64,000 nucleotides of DNA, taken from positions 1 to 64,000 of the forward strand of contig NZ_NFIQ01000012.1 in the NCBI RefSeq assembly GCF_002159455.1, given 5' to 3'. Both the position numbers and the translations under genes were made by a program. This document shows positions 8,533 through 17,572 of the stretch, in pieces. Each line of letters opens with the position of its first letter. Within the stretch, counting starts at the first letter, position 1. The DNA is from Flavonifractor sp. An306 (GTDB taxonomy: Bacteria > Bacillota > Clostridia > Oscillospirales > Oscillospiraceae). The notes beneath the pieces are model-generated. The model worked only from the letters and a program-made list of their open reading frames with translations. It had not been told where the DNA came from and searched no databases.

Positions 8533-9017
8533 AGGGTATCAGCGTTTCTGTCATCTGCGTGGGCAAGCTGAAGGAGAAGTTTTACATAGAGGGGGCGGCG
8601 GAGTACGCCAAGCGGCTGGGAGCCTACTGCAAATTCCAGCTCACCGAGCTGCCCGAGGAGCGGCTGCCCGCCAATCCCTCCCAGGCCCAGATCGACGCCG
8701 CCCTGGAAAAAGAGGCCCAGGCGGTGAAGAGCAGGCTGCCCAAGGGCGCGGCGGTGGTGGCCCTGTGCGTGGAGGGCGAGCTCCTATCCAGCGAAAAGCT
8801 GGCCGCCCGGCTGGAACAGTGGCCGGCGGCGGGCAAGAGCACCCTGGTGTTCCTCATCGGCTCCTCCTACGGGATGCATCCCTCCCTGAAGGAGCTGGCC
8901 CAGCTGAGACTGTCCATGTCCCCCATGACCTTCCCCCACCACCTGGCCCGGGTTATGCTGCTGGAACAGCTCTACCGCTGCTTCAAAATCCAGGAGGGCT
9001 CGGGGTATCACAAATAG
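8529..9017 (+). CDS. rlmH: 23S rRNA (pseudouridine1915-N3)-methyltransferase RlmH
   Basis: A 162-residue SPOUT methyltransferase with the full-length RlmH architecture: ICVGKLKEKF at the N-terminus, FLIGSSYGMHPSL (SAM-binding trefoil-knot loop) and the C-terminal signature LEQLYRCFKIQEGSGYHK. It methylates pseudouridine 1915 in helix 69 of 23S rRNA. The ATG overlaps the stop of the WalJ-like gene by 4 nt, an arrangement often seen for rlmH in Firmicutes. A longer in-frame extension upstream lies wholly inside the preceding gene and is rejected. Confidence 0.95.
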   Translation: MKGISVSVICVGKLKEKFYIEGAAEYAKRLGAYCKFQLTELPEERLPANPSQAQIDAALEKEAQAVKSRLPKGAAVVALCVEGELLSSEKLAARLEQWPAAGKSTLVFLIGSSYGMHPSLKELAQLRLSMSPMTFPHHLARVMLLEQLYRCFKIQEGSGYHK

Positions 9018-9086
9018 TGACAGGAAAAAATTTGCATTTTATCCTGCGAAATGCCGGAATTCAGGGTAGCGATACCAGAGCGTTTG

Positions 9087-9095
9087 TGCTATAAT
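9087..9095 (+). promoter_or_regulatory. Extended -10 promoter before the phosphohexomutase
   Basis: TGC followed by TATAAT (9090-9095), 55 nt before the ATG. No convincing -35 at 16-18 nt. A small AGCAC/GTGCT hairpin follows in the leader. Confidence 0.55.
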
Positions 9096-9149
9096 AACAA
9101 AAGCACAGAGGTGCTGCCATGGAATTTAAAGGTATAGGAGGTTATTCCC

Positions 9150-10877
9150 ATGTCCTATCGTGAGGTATATGAAAAGTGGCTCAACAGCCCCGCCCTCAGC
9201 GATGCCGAAAAGGCGGAGCTGCAGTCCATCGCCGGCGACGACAAGGAGATCGAGAGCCGGTTCTTCGCCCCCCTGGAGTTCGGCACCGCCGGCCTGCGGG
9301 GTACCATGTGCGTGGGCCTGCACCAGATGAACATTCACGTGATCCGTCACGCCACCCAGGCCTTTGCCGAGGTCATCAAGGCCGAGGGGGCCGAGGCCAT
9401 GGAGCGGGGCGTGGCGGTGTGCTACGACTGCCGCAACAACTCCGACGCCTTTGCCAGAGAGACCGCCTGCGTCATGGCGGGCAACGGCATCCGGGTGCGG
9501 CTCTTTGACGCCATGCGGCCCACCCCCGAGGTGTCCTTCGCCGTGCGGGAGTACCACTGCATTGCCGGCGTCAACGTCACCGCCAGCCACAACCCCAAGG
9601 AGTACAACGGCTACAAGGTTTACTGGCAGGATGGCGCCCAGCTGCCCCCCCACCACGCCGCCGCCATCGCCAAGAAGATGGAGGAGCTGGACCTGTTCGA
9701 CTCCATCCGGCGGATGGACTATGACCAGGCCCTCAAGAGCGGCATGATCACCCTCATGGGGAAGGAGACCGACGAGAAATTCCTGGAAAACGTCATGGGG
9801 CAGGTCAACGACAAGGCCGCGGTGGAGCAGGTGGCCGACACCTTCAAGATGGTGTACACCCCCTTCCACGGCACCGGCTACCAGCTCATCCCCGAGGCCC
9901 TGCGCCGGCTGGGCATGAAGCACGTCATCTGCGTGCCTGAGCAGATGGTCATTGACGGCAACTTCCCCACCGTGGTCTCCCCCAACCCGGAGAACCCCGA
10001 GGGGTTCTACCTGGCGGTGGAGCTGGCCAAGAAGGAGGGCGCCGACTTCATTCTGGGCTCCGACCCTGACGCCGACCGGGTGGGCATCATGGTGCGCGAC
10101 AACCAGGGCGAATACATTACCATCTCCGGCAACCAGACCGGCGTACTGCTGCTGGACTACCTCATCGGCGCCAAAAAGCGCACCGGCAAGATGCCGGACA
10201 AGCCGGTGGCCCTCAAGACCATCGTTACCACCGAGATGGCCCGGAAGGTGGCCGAGACCAACGGCCTGGCCTGCTACGACACCTTTACCGGCTTCAAGTT
10301 CCTGGCCGAAAAGAAGGACAAGCTGGAAAACGCCGGGGAGGGCAAGGTGATCTTTGCCTACGAGGAGAGTTACGGCTACATGCTGGGCGACTATGTCCGG
10401 GATAAGGACGCCGTCACCGCCGCCCTGGCCCTCACCGAGATGGCCGCCTGGTACGCCGGGCAGGGCATGACCCTGTACGACGCCCTGCAAAAGTGCTATG
10501 AGAAGTACGGCTTCTATGGAGAAAAGACCCTGAACCTGGTGATGCCCGGCCTGGACGGGCTGAAGAAGATGGCCGACCTGATGGCCGGGCTGCGCGCCAA
10601 GCCCCCGGTGGAGATCGCCGGCGTGGGCGTGCTCCAGCAGAAGGACTACAAGGACGGCTCCGTGGTCACCGTGGCCGACGGCAGCAAGTCCGCCATGGAG
10701 CTCTCCGGCTCCAACGTGCTGCGCTACGAGATGGCCGACGGCACCAGCCTCATCGTCCGGCCCTCCGGCACCGAACCCAAGGTCAAGGTCTATATCCTGG
10801 CCAACGACCAGACCAAGGCCCAGTGTGAGGAGAAGGTGTCCAAGTACACCGCCTGGGCGGAGTCCCTCAAGGGCTGA
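9150..10877 (+). CDS. pgcA: Phosphoglucomutase/phosphomannomutase (PgcA type)
   Basis: A 575-residue alpha-D-phosphohexomutase that interconverts hexose 1- and 6-phosphates and supplies precursors for wall polymers and glycogen-like stores. All four family signatures are visible: the phosphoserine loop TASHNPKEYNGYK, the Mg-binding DPDADRVG, the sugar-binding loop FAYEESYGYM, and the phosphate-binding RPSGTEPKVKVY near the C-terminus. Length fits the large Firmicute PgcA enzymes. An AGGAGG site precedes the ATG. It appears monocistronic, between its own promoter and a hairpin terminator. Whether glucose or mannose is preferred cannot be read from sequence alone. Confidence 0.9.
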   Translation: MSYREVYEKWLNSPALSDAEKAELQSIAGDDKEIESRFFAPLEFGTAGLRGTMCVGLHQMNIHVIRHATQAFAEVIKAEGAEAMERGVAVCYDCRNNSDAFARETACVMAGNGIRVRLFDAMRPTPEVSFAVREYHCIAGVNVTASHNPKEYNGYKVYWQDGAQLPPHHAAAIAKKMEELDLFDSIRRMDYDQALKSGMITLMGKETDEKFLENVMGQVNDKAAVEQVADTFKMVYTPFHGTGYQLIPEALRRLGMKHVICVPEQMVIDGNFPTVVSPNPENPEGFYLAVELAKKEGADFILGSDPDADRVGIMVRDNQGEYITISGNQTGVLLLDYLIGAKKRTGKMPDKPVALKTIVTTEMARKVAETNGLACYDTFTGFKFLAEKKDKLENAGEGKVIFAYEESYGYMLGDYVRDKDAVTAALALTEMAAWYAGQGMTLYDALQKCYEKYGFYGEKTLNLVMPGLDGLKKMADLMAGLRAKPPVEIAGVGVLQQKDYKDGSVVTVADGSKSAMELSGSNVLRYEMADGTSLIVRPSGTEPKVKVYILANDQTKAQCEEKVSKYTAWAESLKG

Positions 10878-10900
10878 CAAAGGAATACAACCGCAGCGTT

Positions 10901-10941
10901 CAGCACCCTGCCCCCGCCGGATCGGCCGGGGCGGGGTGCTG
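10901..10941 (+). terminator. Hairpin terminator after pgcA
   Basis: Long imperfect stem, CAGCACCCtGCCCC... pairing with ...GGGGCGGGGTGCTG around GGATC, followed by the weak T-stretch GATTTT. Confidence 0.7.
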
Positions 10942-11020
10942 TCTGATTTTGGAGAAAATTTTCCATAAAAAGTTGGAAACCTTTTACTTCCGGCATCGTC
11001 TAATGAATGGGACATAAAAT

Positions 11021-11036
11021 TTAAGGTTTCCTTAAG
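11021..11036 (+). promoter_or_regulatory. Candidate OmpR-type operator upstream of the exporter operon
   Basis: Two TTAAG direct repeats (11021-11025 and 11032-11036) spaced exactly 11 bp, one helical turn. This is the arrangement bound by OmpR/PhoP-type response regulators. The same stretch also reads as a TTAAGG-TTT-CCTTAA inverted repeat. It ends 42 bp upstream of the -10, where an activator would sit next to RNA polymerase. Confidence 0.45.
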
Positions 11037-11075
11037 AACTTGTCATTGCTTTGTAATTTCAAGCCAGTCCCGCTG

Positions 11076-11084
11076 TGGTAGAAT
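11076..11084 (+). promoter_or_regulatory. Extended -10 promoter of the MacAB-like operon
   Basis: TGG followed by TAGAAT (11079-11084), with a poor -35, which fits a promoter needing an activator. The ATG of the adaptor gene is 37 nt downstream. Confidence 0.5.
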
Positions 11085-11121
11085 TTGTGTGGAAGCAACT
11101 GCAAACAAGGAGGATGTCAAC

Positions 11122-13089
11122 ATGACGGATCAACAGACGCCCGTGATGGAACAGGCCGTCCAGACCGGCAGCCCGGCGCCGGCCACTCCCAAAGGGCCCA
11201 AGAAGAAAAAACGGCGGGGCAAAGGAAAGCTCATCGCGGGAATTGTGGTGGCCGCCGCGGTGGTGGTGGCCGTGGCCGTGATCCTGTGGTACTTTGTGTT
11301 CCGGGAGACCGACCAACAGGGTGAAGTCATGACCGGCACCGTGGAATATGGCTCCATCCAGTCGACGGTGGAGGGTTCCGGTACCACCAAAGCCCGCAAC
11401 TCCGCCAGCGTCACCCCGGGCACGGGCACCATTCTGGAGCTCTATGTCCAGGAGGGCGATCAGGTGGAGGCAGGCCAGCAGCTCTACAAGATGGACGATA
11501 CCGCCGCCCGGGAGGCAGTTACCGCCGCCCAGGAGAGCGTGGACAACGCCCAGAAGGATCTGCAGGCGGTGTATGACAAGATCGCCGAGCTCACCGTCAA
11601 GGCCCCCCACAGCGGCAACCTGCGGGAGGTGGCCGACCTGAAGGTGGGAGACACCGTCAATGAGGGCGACACCATCGCCACCATTGTCAACGACACCAAG
11701 CTGCGGCTGTCCCTCTATTACAGCTACGCCTACGAGGACCAGATCAAGGTGGGTCAGACCGCCCAGGTCTCCATTCCCGCCATCATGGACTCCCGCACCG
11801 GTACGGTGGAGAAGATCAACAAAGTGCGCTTCGTCTCCCCCGAGGGAGCCACCCACTTCGAGGTGGTGTTCGTGCTGGACAATCCCGGCACCCTTACCGA
11901 AGGGATGGAGGCCTCCGCCGGCCTGACGGCCAGCGACGGCACCCCCATCTACCCCTATCAGAACGGCAAGCTGGAGTTCTACGAGACTACCGTGGTGAAG
12001 GCCAAGGCCTCCGGCCCGGTGGAGCAGTTCAACCTGATGAACTACGGCGATGTGAAGGCCGGTCAGACGATGGTCCAGCTGGGCGCCAAGAACACCGACG
12101 AGGAGATCGCCTCCAAGGAGGAAGCCCTGAAGGCCGCCCAGGAGAAGCTGAAAACCGCCAATGACGAGCTGGCCAAGTACAACGCAACCTCCCCCATCGC
12201 AGGCACCGTCCTGTCCTGCAGCCTGCAGGAGGGCGCGGAGGTCCAGAGCGGTCAGGGCATCAGCATTGCCGACACCACCCAGATGGTGGTGGAGATTACC
12301 GTGGATGAGCGCAACGCCCGGTATGTCAAGGCCGGTATGATGGTCAACATCGACCAGTACGGCACTCCCTATATGGGCATTGTGGAGAGCGTGTCCATGA
12401 CCGCTTCCGGAGAGAACGGCGTGGCCTCCGTCCCCGCGGTGGTGACGGTGGACAACTTTGACGGCTCTATGATCCCCGGTACTTATGTCAGCTACTCCTT
12501 TGTGGCCAGTGAATCGGACAACTGTCTGGTGGTGCCGATCCAGGCGGTCAAGTACGTCAGCTTTGACAACGTGACCCTGCCCGATACCCTGGATGCCGCC
12601 CCCTCCGAAGGCGGAGATATGGGCGGTATGATCGACGGCGAGATGCTGCCTGAGGACGGCATGACGGACGGCGAGATGCTGCCCGAGGACGGCATGATCG
12701 AGGGCGAAATGCTGCCCGCAGATGACGGTACCGTCATAAGCGACGGTAGCATGGCGGTGCCCCAGCGCTACAGCGGCGGCGCCTTTGCCAAGCCCCTGAT
12801 GTCGGTAGCCATACCCGGCGGCGGCGTGGTCGTGGGCGGCGGCTCTATGGACGGGTCCATGGGCGGCACGGGCAGCACGGACAACGCCATTGTCTGGGTC
12901 CAGTCCGATGAGCCGCCGGTCAACGCCATTCTGGAGCCCGATCCCTCCTGGGAGCAGCCCAAGGGCTTCTGGGCGGTGCCGGTGACGGTGGGCCTCAACG
13001 ACAACTCCCAGGTGGAGATCGTCCGGGGCCTGTCCCAGGGACAGGTGATCTTCCTGGGCTATCAGAATCCCGAACAGATGTATTATTAA
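11122..13089 (+). CDS. MacA/HlyD-like membrane-fusion adaptor of an ABC exporter
   Basis: A 655-residue adaptor. A basic cytoplasmic stretch (GPKKKKRRGKGK) precedes one membrane helix (IAGIVVAAAVVVAVAVI, about residues 37-57), then a biotinyl-lipoyl-like hairpin (VTPGTGTILELYVQEGDQV), two short coiled coils (AAQESVDNAQKDLQ and KEEALKAAQEKLK) and beta-barrel domains. Near residues 504-536 a three-copy 11-residue acidic repeat and a Gly-rich stretch interrupt the usual C-terminus, making it longer than typical MacA. It should link the MacB-type pump to extracytoplasmic structures. Start chosen at 11122 because AAGGAGG lies 8 nt upstream; a GTG 33 nt earlier lacks a site. First gene of a four-gene operon. 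Confidence 0.87.
   Translation: MTDQQTPVMEQAVQTGSPAPATPKGPKKKKRRGKGKLIAGIVVAAAVVVAVAVILWYFVFRETDQQGEVMTGTVEYGSIQSTVEGSGTTKARNSASVTPGTGTILELYVQEGDQVEAGQQLYKMDDTAAREAVTAAQESVDNAQKDLQAVYDKIAELTVKAPHSGNLREVADLKVGDTVNEGDTIATIVNDTKLRLSLYYSYAYEDQIKVGQTAQVSIPAIMDSRTGTVEKINKVRFVSPEGATHFEVVFVLDNPGTLTEGMEASAGLTASDGTPIYPYQNGKLEFYETTVVKAKASGPVEQFNLMNYGDVKAGQTMVQLGAKNTDEEIASKEEALKAAQEKLKTANDELAKYNATSPIAGTVLSCSLQEGAEVQSGQGISIADTTQMVVEITVDERNARYVKAGMMVNIDQYGTPYMGIVESVSMTASGENGVASVPAVVTVDNFDGSMIPGTYVSYSFVASESDNCLVVPIQAVKYVSFDNVTLPDTLDAAPSEGGDMGGMIDGEMLPEDGMTDGEMLPEDGMIEGEMLPADDGTVISDGSMAVPQRYSGGAFAKPLMSVAIPGGGVVVGGGSMDGSMGGTGSTDNAIVWVQSDEPPVNAILEPDPSWEQPKGFWAVPVTVGLNDNSQVEIVRGLSQGQVIFLGYQNPEQMYY
12631..12729 (+). 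repeat. Three-copy 33-bp tandem repeat in the adaptor gene
   Basis: Units at 12631-12663, 12664-12696 and 12697-12729 encode IDGEMLPEDGM, TDGEMLPEDGM and IEGEMLPADDG. The array stays in frame and adds an acidic, Met/Pro-rich segment that could vary in copy number by slippage. Confidence 0.85.
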
Positions 13090-13101
13090 GAGGGCTATAC
13101 C

Positions 13102-13797
13102 ATGCTCATTGATGTAAAAAACCTCTTTAAGATCTACCATGAGGGAGAGGAAAGCGAGGTGCGGGCCCTGGACGGGGTCTCCCTGGCCATCGACCGGCGG
13201 GAATTTGTGGCCATCATCGGCCAGTCCGGCTCCGGCAAGTCCACCCTGATGAACATTCTGGGCTGCCTGGACATCCCCACCTATGGGGATTACCACCTGG
13301 ACGGAGTGGACGTCACCGAGCTCAGCGACCGGCAGCTGGCCCACATCCGCAACAAGCAGATCGGCTTCATCTTTCAGGGGTTTAACCTGATCCCCGCCCT
13401 CAACGCCTGGGAGAACGTGGAGCTCCCCCTGATCTATCAGGGGGTGCCCGCCTCCAAGCGTACCGACCGGGTAGAGGCCGCCCTGGAGCGGGTGGGCCTG
13501 GCCGACCGGGCGGGGCACAGGCCCAGCGAGATGTCCGGCGGCCAGCAGCAGCGGGTGGCCATCGCCCGGGCCATCGCCACCCAGCCCCCCATCATCATGG
13601 CCGACGAGCCCACCGGCGCCCTGGACTCCAAGACGGGCAAGCACGTGCTGGAGATCCTCCACAGCCTCCATGAGGAGGGCACCACCATCATCCTCATCAC
13701 CCACGACAACGGCATCGCCGCCACCGCCGAGCGGGTCATCCGGATCTCCGACGGACACATCCTCTACGACGGGGACAGAGAGGGGGCCTTTTCATGA
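13102..13797 (+). CDS. MacB-type ABC transporter ATP-binding protein
   Basis: A 231-residue ABC ATPase of the LolD/MacB/FtsE class. Walker [11 protein letters not shown]-loop FIFQGFN, signature [12 protein letters not shown], Walker [13 protein letters not shown] and the H-loop ITHD are all intact. It powers the adjacent MacB-type permease by mechanotransmission. It starts 12 nt after the adaptor gene, and its end overlaps the permease start in an ATGA, so adaptor, ATPase and permease are made together as one exporter. Confidence 0.93.
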   Translation: MLIDVKNLFKIYHEGEESEVRALDGVSLAIDRREFVAIIGQSGSGKSTLMNILGCLDIPTYGDYHLDGVDVTELSDRQLAHIRNKQIGFIFQGFNLIPALNAWENVELPLIYQGVPASKRTDRVEAALERVGLADRAGHRPSEMSGGQQQRVAIARAIATQPPIIMADEPTGALDSKTGKHVLEILHSLHEEGTTIILITHDNGIAATAERVIRISDGHILYDGDREGAFS

Positions 13798-14996
13798 ATC
13801 TGACACAGGCCTTCAAAATCGCCATCAAATCCATCGCGGCCAAAAAGGCCCGCTCCGCCCTCACCATGCTGGGCGTGATCATCGGCCTGGCGGCCGTCAT
13901 CATCCTGGTGTCCTACGCCGAAGGCCAGAACCAGCAGATGCGGGCCTATTACGAGAGCCTGGGCAGCAACGTCATCAACATCAACGCCTATAGCTGGGAC
14001 AGCAAGGGGATTGCCGACGATCTGTACGACTATTGCATGGAGCTGGATGAGTACATTGTGGGCTTCACTCCGGTGGTGCAGATGTACAACCAGACGGTGA
14101 TCAAGTATGGCGCCAAGACCCTGGACAATCACAACAGCTCCTGGGAGGAGAGTCCCCAGGTGGTGATGGGCAATCAGGACTTCGCCCTGTGCAACAACTT
14201 TACCATTGCCAAGGGCAGGGACATCGCCTATCTGGATGTGGAACGGTACAACCAGGTGTGCGTGCTGGGTTCCAAGATCGCCGAGCTGCTGTTCAACTAC
14301 ATCGATCCGGTGGGCAGGGACATCACCATCAACGGCGTGCCCTTTGAGGTGATCGGGGTCTACGAGGAGAAGGACCCGGACAATATGACAGGTATGGACC
14401 GCTACGTGGTTCTGCCCTACACCGCAAACCGGGTGCTGAACAAATCCAACCAGATGGATACCTTCGTGGCCAAGGCCAAAGACGCCCAGTCCACCAAAAT
14501 GGGCGTGGCCCTGCTCCAGGGATACCTGGACAGCCTGCTGGGACAGGGTACCGGCTACGTGGGCACCCCCAACCAGTGGCAGGAGCAGGGCGACGAGCAG
14601 ATCAAGCTGCAGCAGCGCTTCCTGGGTGGCATCGCCGCCATCTCCCTGGCGGTGGGCGGCATCGGCATTATGAACATCATGCTGGTCACCGTCACCGAGC
14701 GTACCCGGGAAATCGGCATCCGCAAGGCCATCGGCGCCGAGCGCAAGAGCATCATTGCCCAGTTCCTCATTGAGGCCTGCATGATCTGCGGCATCGGCGG
14801 CCTCTTCGGCATTGCCGTGGGGTACATCGGAACGCTGATTGTGGGAAAGGCATCCTTCGACCTGATTCTGCTGCCAAGCCCGGGCATCACCGTGGGAGCC
14901 TTCCTCATCTCGGTGGCCCTGGGCATCGGCTTCGGCCTGTACCCCGCCATCAAAGCATCCGGCCTCCAGCCGGTGGACGCCCTGCGGGCGGAATAA
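13794..14996 (+). CDS. MacB-type ABC transporter permease (FtsX domain)
   Basis: A 400-residue permease with the four-helix MacB/FtsX layout. One N-terminal membrane helix (SALTMLGVIIGLAAVIILV) carries the conserved KxRSxLTMLGVIIG motif. A long extracytoplasmic MacB periplasmic-core-like domain (about residues 45-270) and three C-terminal helices follow. The conserved TERTREIGIRKAIGA coupling segment and C-terminal PAIKASGLQPVDALRAE are present. With the adaptor and ATPase it should form a tripartite-like exporter. In Gram-positive bacteria such systems export peptides or antibiotics, or respond to them; the cargo here is unknown. Confidence 0.92.
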   Translation: MNLTQAFKIAIKSIAAKKARSALTMLGVIIGLAAVIILVSYAEGQNQQMRAYYESLGSNVININAYSWDSKGIADDLYDYCMELDEYIVGFTPVVQMYNQTVIKYGAKTLDNHNSSWEESPQVVMGNQDFALCNNFTIAKGRDIAYLDVERYNQVCVLGSKIAELLFNYIDPVGRDITINGVPFEVIGVYEEKDPDNMTGMDRYVVLPYTANRVLNKSNQMDTFVAKAKDAQSTKMGVALLQGYLDSLLGQGTGYVGTPNQWQEQGDEQIKLQQRFLGGIAAISLAVGGIGIMNIMLVTVTERTREIGIRKAIGAERKSIIAQFLIEACMICGIGGLFGIAVGYIGTLIVGKASFDLILLPSPGITVGAFLISVALGIGFGLYPAIKASGLQPVDALRAE

Positions 14997-15008
14997 AGGA
15001 GAGAGACT

Positions 15009-17396
15009 ATGAGCGTGAAACGATTGATTTCCGGGCTACTGGCCGCCGCCTTGCTGGCGGGGCTGGTCACCCTCGCCCCCGCCTCCGCCGCGGGGAGCGC
15101 CGCCTTTACCGACATTCCCGACTCCACCACCGCCAACGCCGCGGAAACCCTGTGGGCGCTGGGTGTGGTGGACGGTACCGGCGGGACCGCCTACAACCCC
15201 AACGGCAAGCTGACCCGGGCGGAATTCTGCAAAATGGCGGTGGAGATCCTGGGCCGGGGCAGCGAGGAGCCCGCCCAGCGCAACCGTACCATCTTTACCG
15301 ATGTGGGCCCGGACCACTGGGCCAGAGGTTATGTGAACCTGGCCTCCTCCATCCCCGCCAACGGCAGTTCCGGCGGCAGCACCGGCGGAACGGACGGTGA
15401 GGGCACCACCGCCAGCACCCGGCTCATTATGGGCGTGGGCGACGGCAGTTTCCAGCCCGACCGGGCCATCACCTACGGCGAGGCCGTGACCATGCTTATG
15501 CGGGTACTGGGTTACGGCGACCAGGATGTGGCCACCGGCATCAACTGGTACGACGGCTATGTGGGCCTGGCCACCTCCTCCAGCCTGGCCGACGGCCTGG
15601 ACATTTCCGGTTCCTCCACCCTCACCAGAGGACAGGCGGCTATCCTGTTCTATAATCTGCTCTTTACCAGCCCCAAGAACAGCACGGATATTTACCTCTC
15701 CAGTCTGGGCGGCAGCCTGGAGGACAATGTGATCGTCCTGTCCACCGACGCCACCGCCGAGGATGGCACCGGCGGGTCCGTGCTCACCACCTCCGGTACC
15801 TACAAGACCGACCGGGCCGCCTTCGGCAGCGAGCTGTGCGGTACCAGAGGTCAGATCGTGCTGGACAAGAACAAAAAGCTGCTGGCCATCCTTCCCGAGG
15901 AGGGCGCCACTTTCCGGGCTGTCACCGTAATGGGCAGCCCCGAGGCCAACGCCATCCCCATTGTGGGAGACGAGAAGATCAAGGTGACGCTGGACACCAA
16001 GGTCTATCAAAGCGATACCCAGGAGCCCACCACCTATGAGAAGATCTGGACCAGCCTGCGCACCGGCACCTCCCTGAAGCTCTGCTTCAACGGTTCCGGC
16101 AAGCTGGAGTACATCTATCAGACCTCCGCCTCCACCGCGGCGAGCGAGGGCAACGTAATGGTGGCCAAAAACAAGCCCACCGGCAACAGCAATCCCTTCA
16201 CCATGCTCACCGGCGGCAAGACCCCCCAGATCTACAAAAACGGCGTGCCCGCCCAGGTCAGCGACATCCGGCAGTACGACGTGGGCACCTATGACAAGAA
16301 CTCCAACACCCTGTTTGTCTCCGACCTGCGGCTGTGCGGCCTGTATGAGGACGCCTCCCCCAACGCCGCCGCCCCCTCCACCATAACGGTCATGGGGGCC
16401 ACCCTGGAGGTGCTTCCCAGCGCGGTGGCGGATCTGTCCGCCTTTAAAGTGGGCGACAAGGTCACCTTCCTGCTGAGCTCCAGCGGACAGGTGGCGGGAG
16501 CGGTTTCCCCCAGCGTGGCCCAGTCCAACGCCATCGGCGTGGCCAAGGTGGATGGCAGCAGCGCCACCGTCCAGCTGCTGGATGGGCAGATCACCCTCAC
16601 CGGCAAGACCAGCATGAGCGCGGAGGTGGCCCGGCAGTTCAGCGGCTGGCTGGTGAATGTCTCTTCTTACTCCAGAGGGTATCTCTCTCTGAGCAAGGTC
16701 AACGGCAGCGGCGCCACCAGAGAACTGGACCTGGTGGCCGGCAAGCTGGGCGACAAGACCCTCTCCCCCGGCGTGCGCTTCTTTGAGCAGGCGGGCAACG
16801 GCGCCTTGGCCGAGATCCAGAGGGACGATATCACCATCGACAAGGTGCCCGCCAACAAGGTCACCTATGTGGGCTACGACTGGGCCGGACGGGTGGATAA
16901 GCTGGTGCTCAATGACGTCACCGGCGACCGCTATATCTACGGCATGATCTACTACATCCCCAGTGATCAGGAGGATGAAAACGCCACAATCTATGACCAT
17001 GTGACCGTGGAAAACAGCGGCGGCAGCCAGAGCTTTACGGTGTTCTACCTGGATGGCGTCAAGGGCGGCCAGCTGGGCGGCATTGCCCCCGGCCTGAGTC
17101 AGCTGGGCGACGGCACGGAGGCGGTGGGCTATATGTCCCTGCGGACCCTCAACGGCGTGCAGCGCAACCAGTTCGACGTGGACAATATGATGCTGACCAC
17201 CAATGAGATGGTGATTCCCGTCTCCGACCAGGTGGAGTGCTACAACAAGGCCACCGGCCAGTGGTACAAGGCCGAGGGCGAGGATGGACACCAGGAGGCT
17301 TTGAAGCAGATCCTGGCCTTCTCCAACAGCCTGACGGTGTACTATGACCGCGCTCCCGAGCAGGGCGGCAAGGTACGCATTGTGGTGGCCGAGTAA
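15009..17396 (+). CDS. Secreted S-layer homology (SLH) domain protein
   Basis: A 795-residue exported protein. Residues 1-27 form a signal peptide (LISGLLAAALLAGLVTL). Three SLH modules follow in the first 220 residues: FTDIPDSTTANAAETLWALG, a module around FTDVGPDHWARGYVNLA, and a module around YGEAVTMLMRVLGYG. The remaining roughly 570 residues are beta-rich and not recognised. The SLH part should hold it at the cell surface. The gene starts 12 nt after the permease with AAAGGAGAGAG before the ATG, so it belongs to the exporter operon and may be a surface partner or substrate (inference). Confidence 0.82.
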   Translation: MSVKRLISGLLAAALLAGLVTLAPASAAGSAAFTDIPDSTTANAAETLWALGVVDGTGGTAYNPNGKLTRAEFCKMAVEILGRGSEEPAQRNRTIFTDVGPDHWARGYVNLASSIPANGSSGGSTGGTDGEGTTASTRLIMGVGDGSFQPDRAITYGEAVTMLMRVLGYGDQDVATGINWYDGYVGLATSSSLADGLDISGSSTLTRGQAAILFYNLLFTSPKNSTDIYLSSLGGSLEDNVIVLSTDATAEDGTGGSVLTTSGTYKTDRAAFGSELCGTRGQIVLDKNKKLLAILPEEGATFRAVTVMGSPEANAIPIVGDEKIKVTLDTKVYQSDTQEPTTYEKIWTSLRTGTSLKLCFNGSGKLEYIYQTSASTAASEGNVMVAKNKPTGNSNPFTMLTGGKTPQIYKNGVPAQVSDIRQYDVGTYDKNSNTLFVSDLRLCGLYEDASPNAAAPSTITVMGATLEVLPSAVADLSAFKVGDKVTFLLSSSGQVAGAVSPSVAQSNAIGVAKVDGSSATVQLLDGQITLTGKTSMSAEVARQFSGWLVNVSSYSRGYLSLSKVNGSGATRELDLVAGKLGDKTLSPGVRFFEQAGNGALAEIQRDDITIDKVPANKVTYVGYDWAGRVDKLVLNDVTGDRYIYGMIYYIPSDQEDENATIYDHVTVENSGGSQSFTVFYLDGVKGGQLGGIAPGLSQLGDGTEAVGYMSLRTLNGVQRNQFDVDNMMLTTNEMVIPVSDQVECYNKATGQWYKAEGEDGHQEALKQILAFSNSLTVYYDRAPEQGGKVRIVVAE

Positions 17397-17411
17397 ACGG
17401 TCAGAAACAAA

Positions 17412-17446
17412 CAGCGGCCCCCGGCACCATGTGCCGGGGGCCGCTG
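17412..17446 (+). terminator. Terminator-like hairpin after the SLH gene
   Basis: Perfect 16-bp stem, CAGCGGCCCCCGGCAC (17412-17427) with its complement at 17431-17446, loop CAT. No clear T-run follows. The 12-bp core is shared with the hairpin at 19724-19760. Confidence 0.75.
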
Positions 17447-17488
17447 CCTGTTATAAAAGTTTTGCCTGGCTTTTTGAAGAAAAAGTTG

Positions 17489-17494
17489 TATAAT
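17489..17494 (+). promoter_or_regulatory. Possible -10 of the PHP-domain gene
   Basis: A perfect TATAAT 79 nt before the ATG at 17573. No recognisable -35 at the right distance, so it is only a candidate. Confidence 0.35.
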
Positions 17495-17572
17495 AAATGG
17501 GGTCAAATTTCCTTGTTATTGCGCTTACCAGTTCCGGATTCTATGGAACGATGAGAAAGAAGAGGAGTCGTT

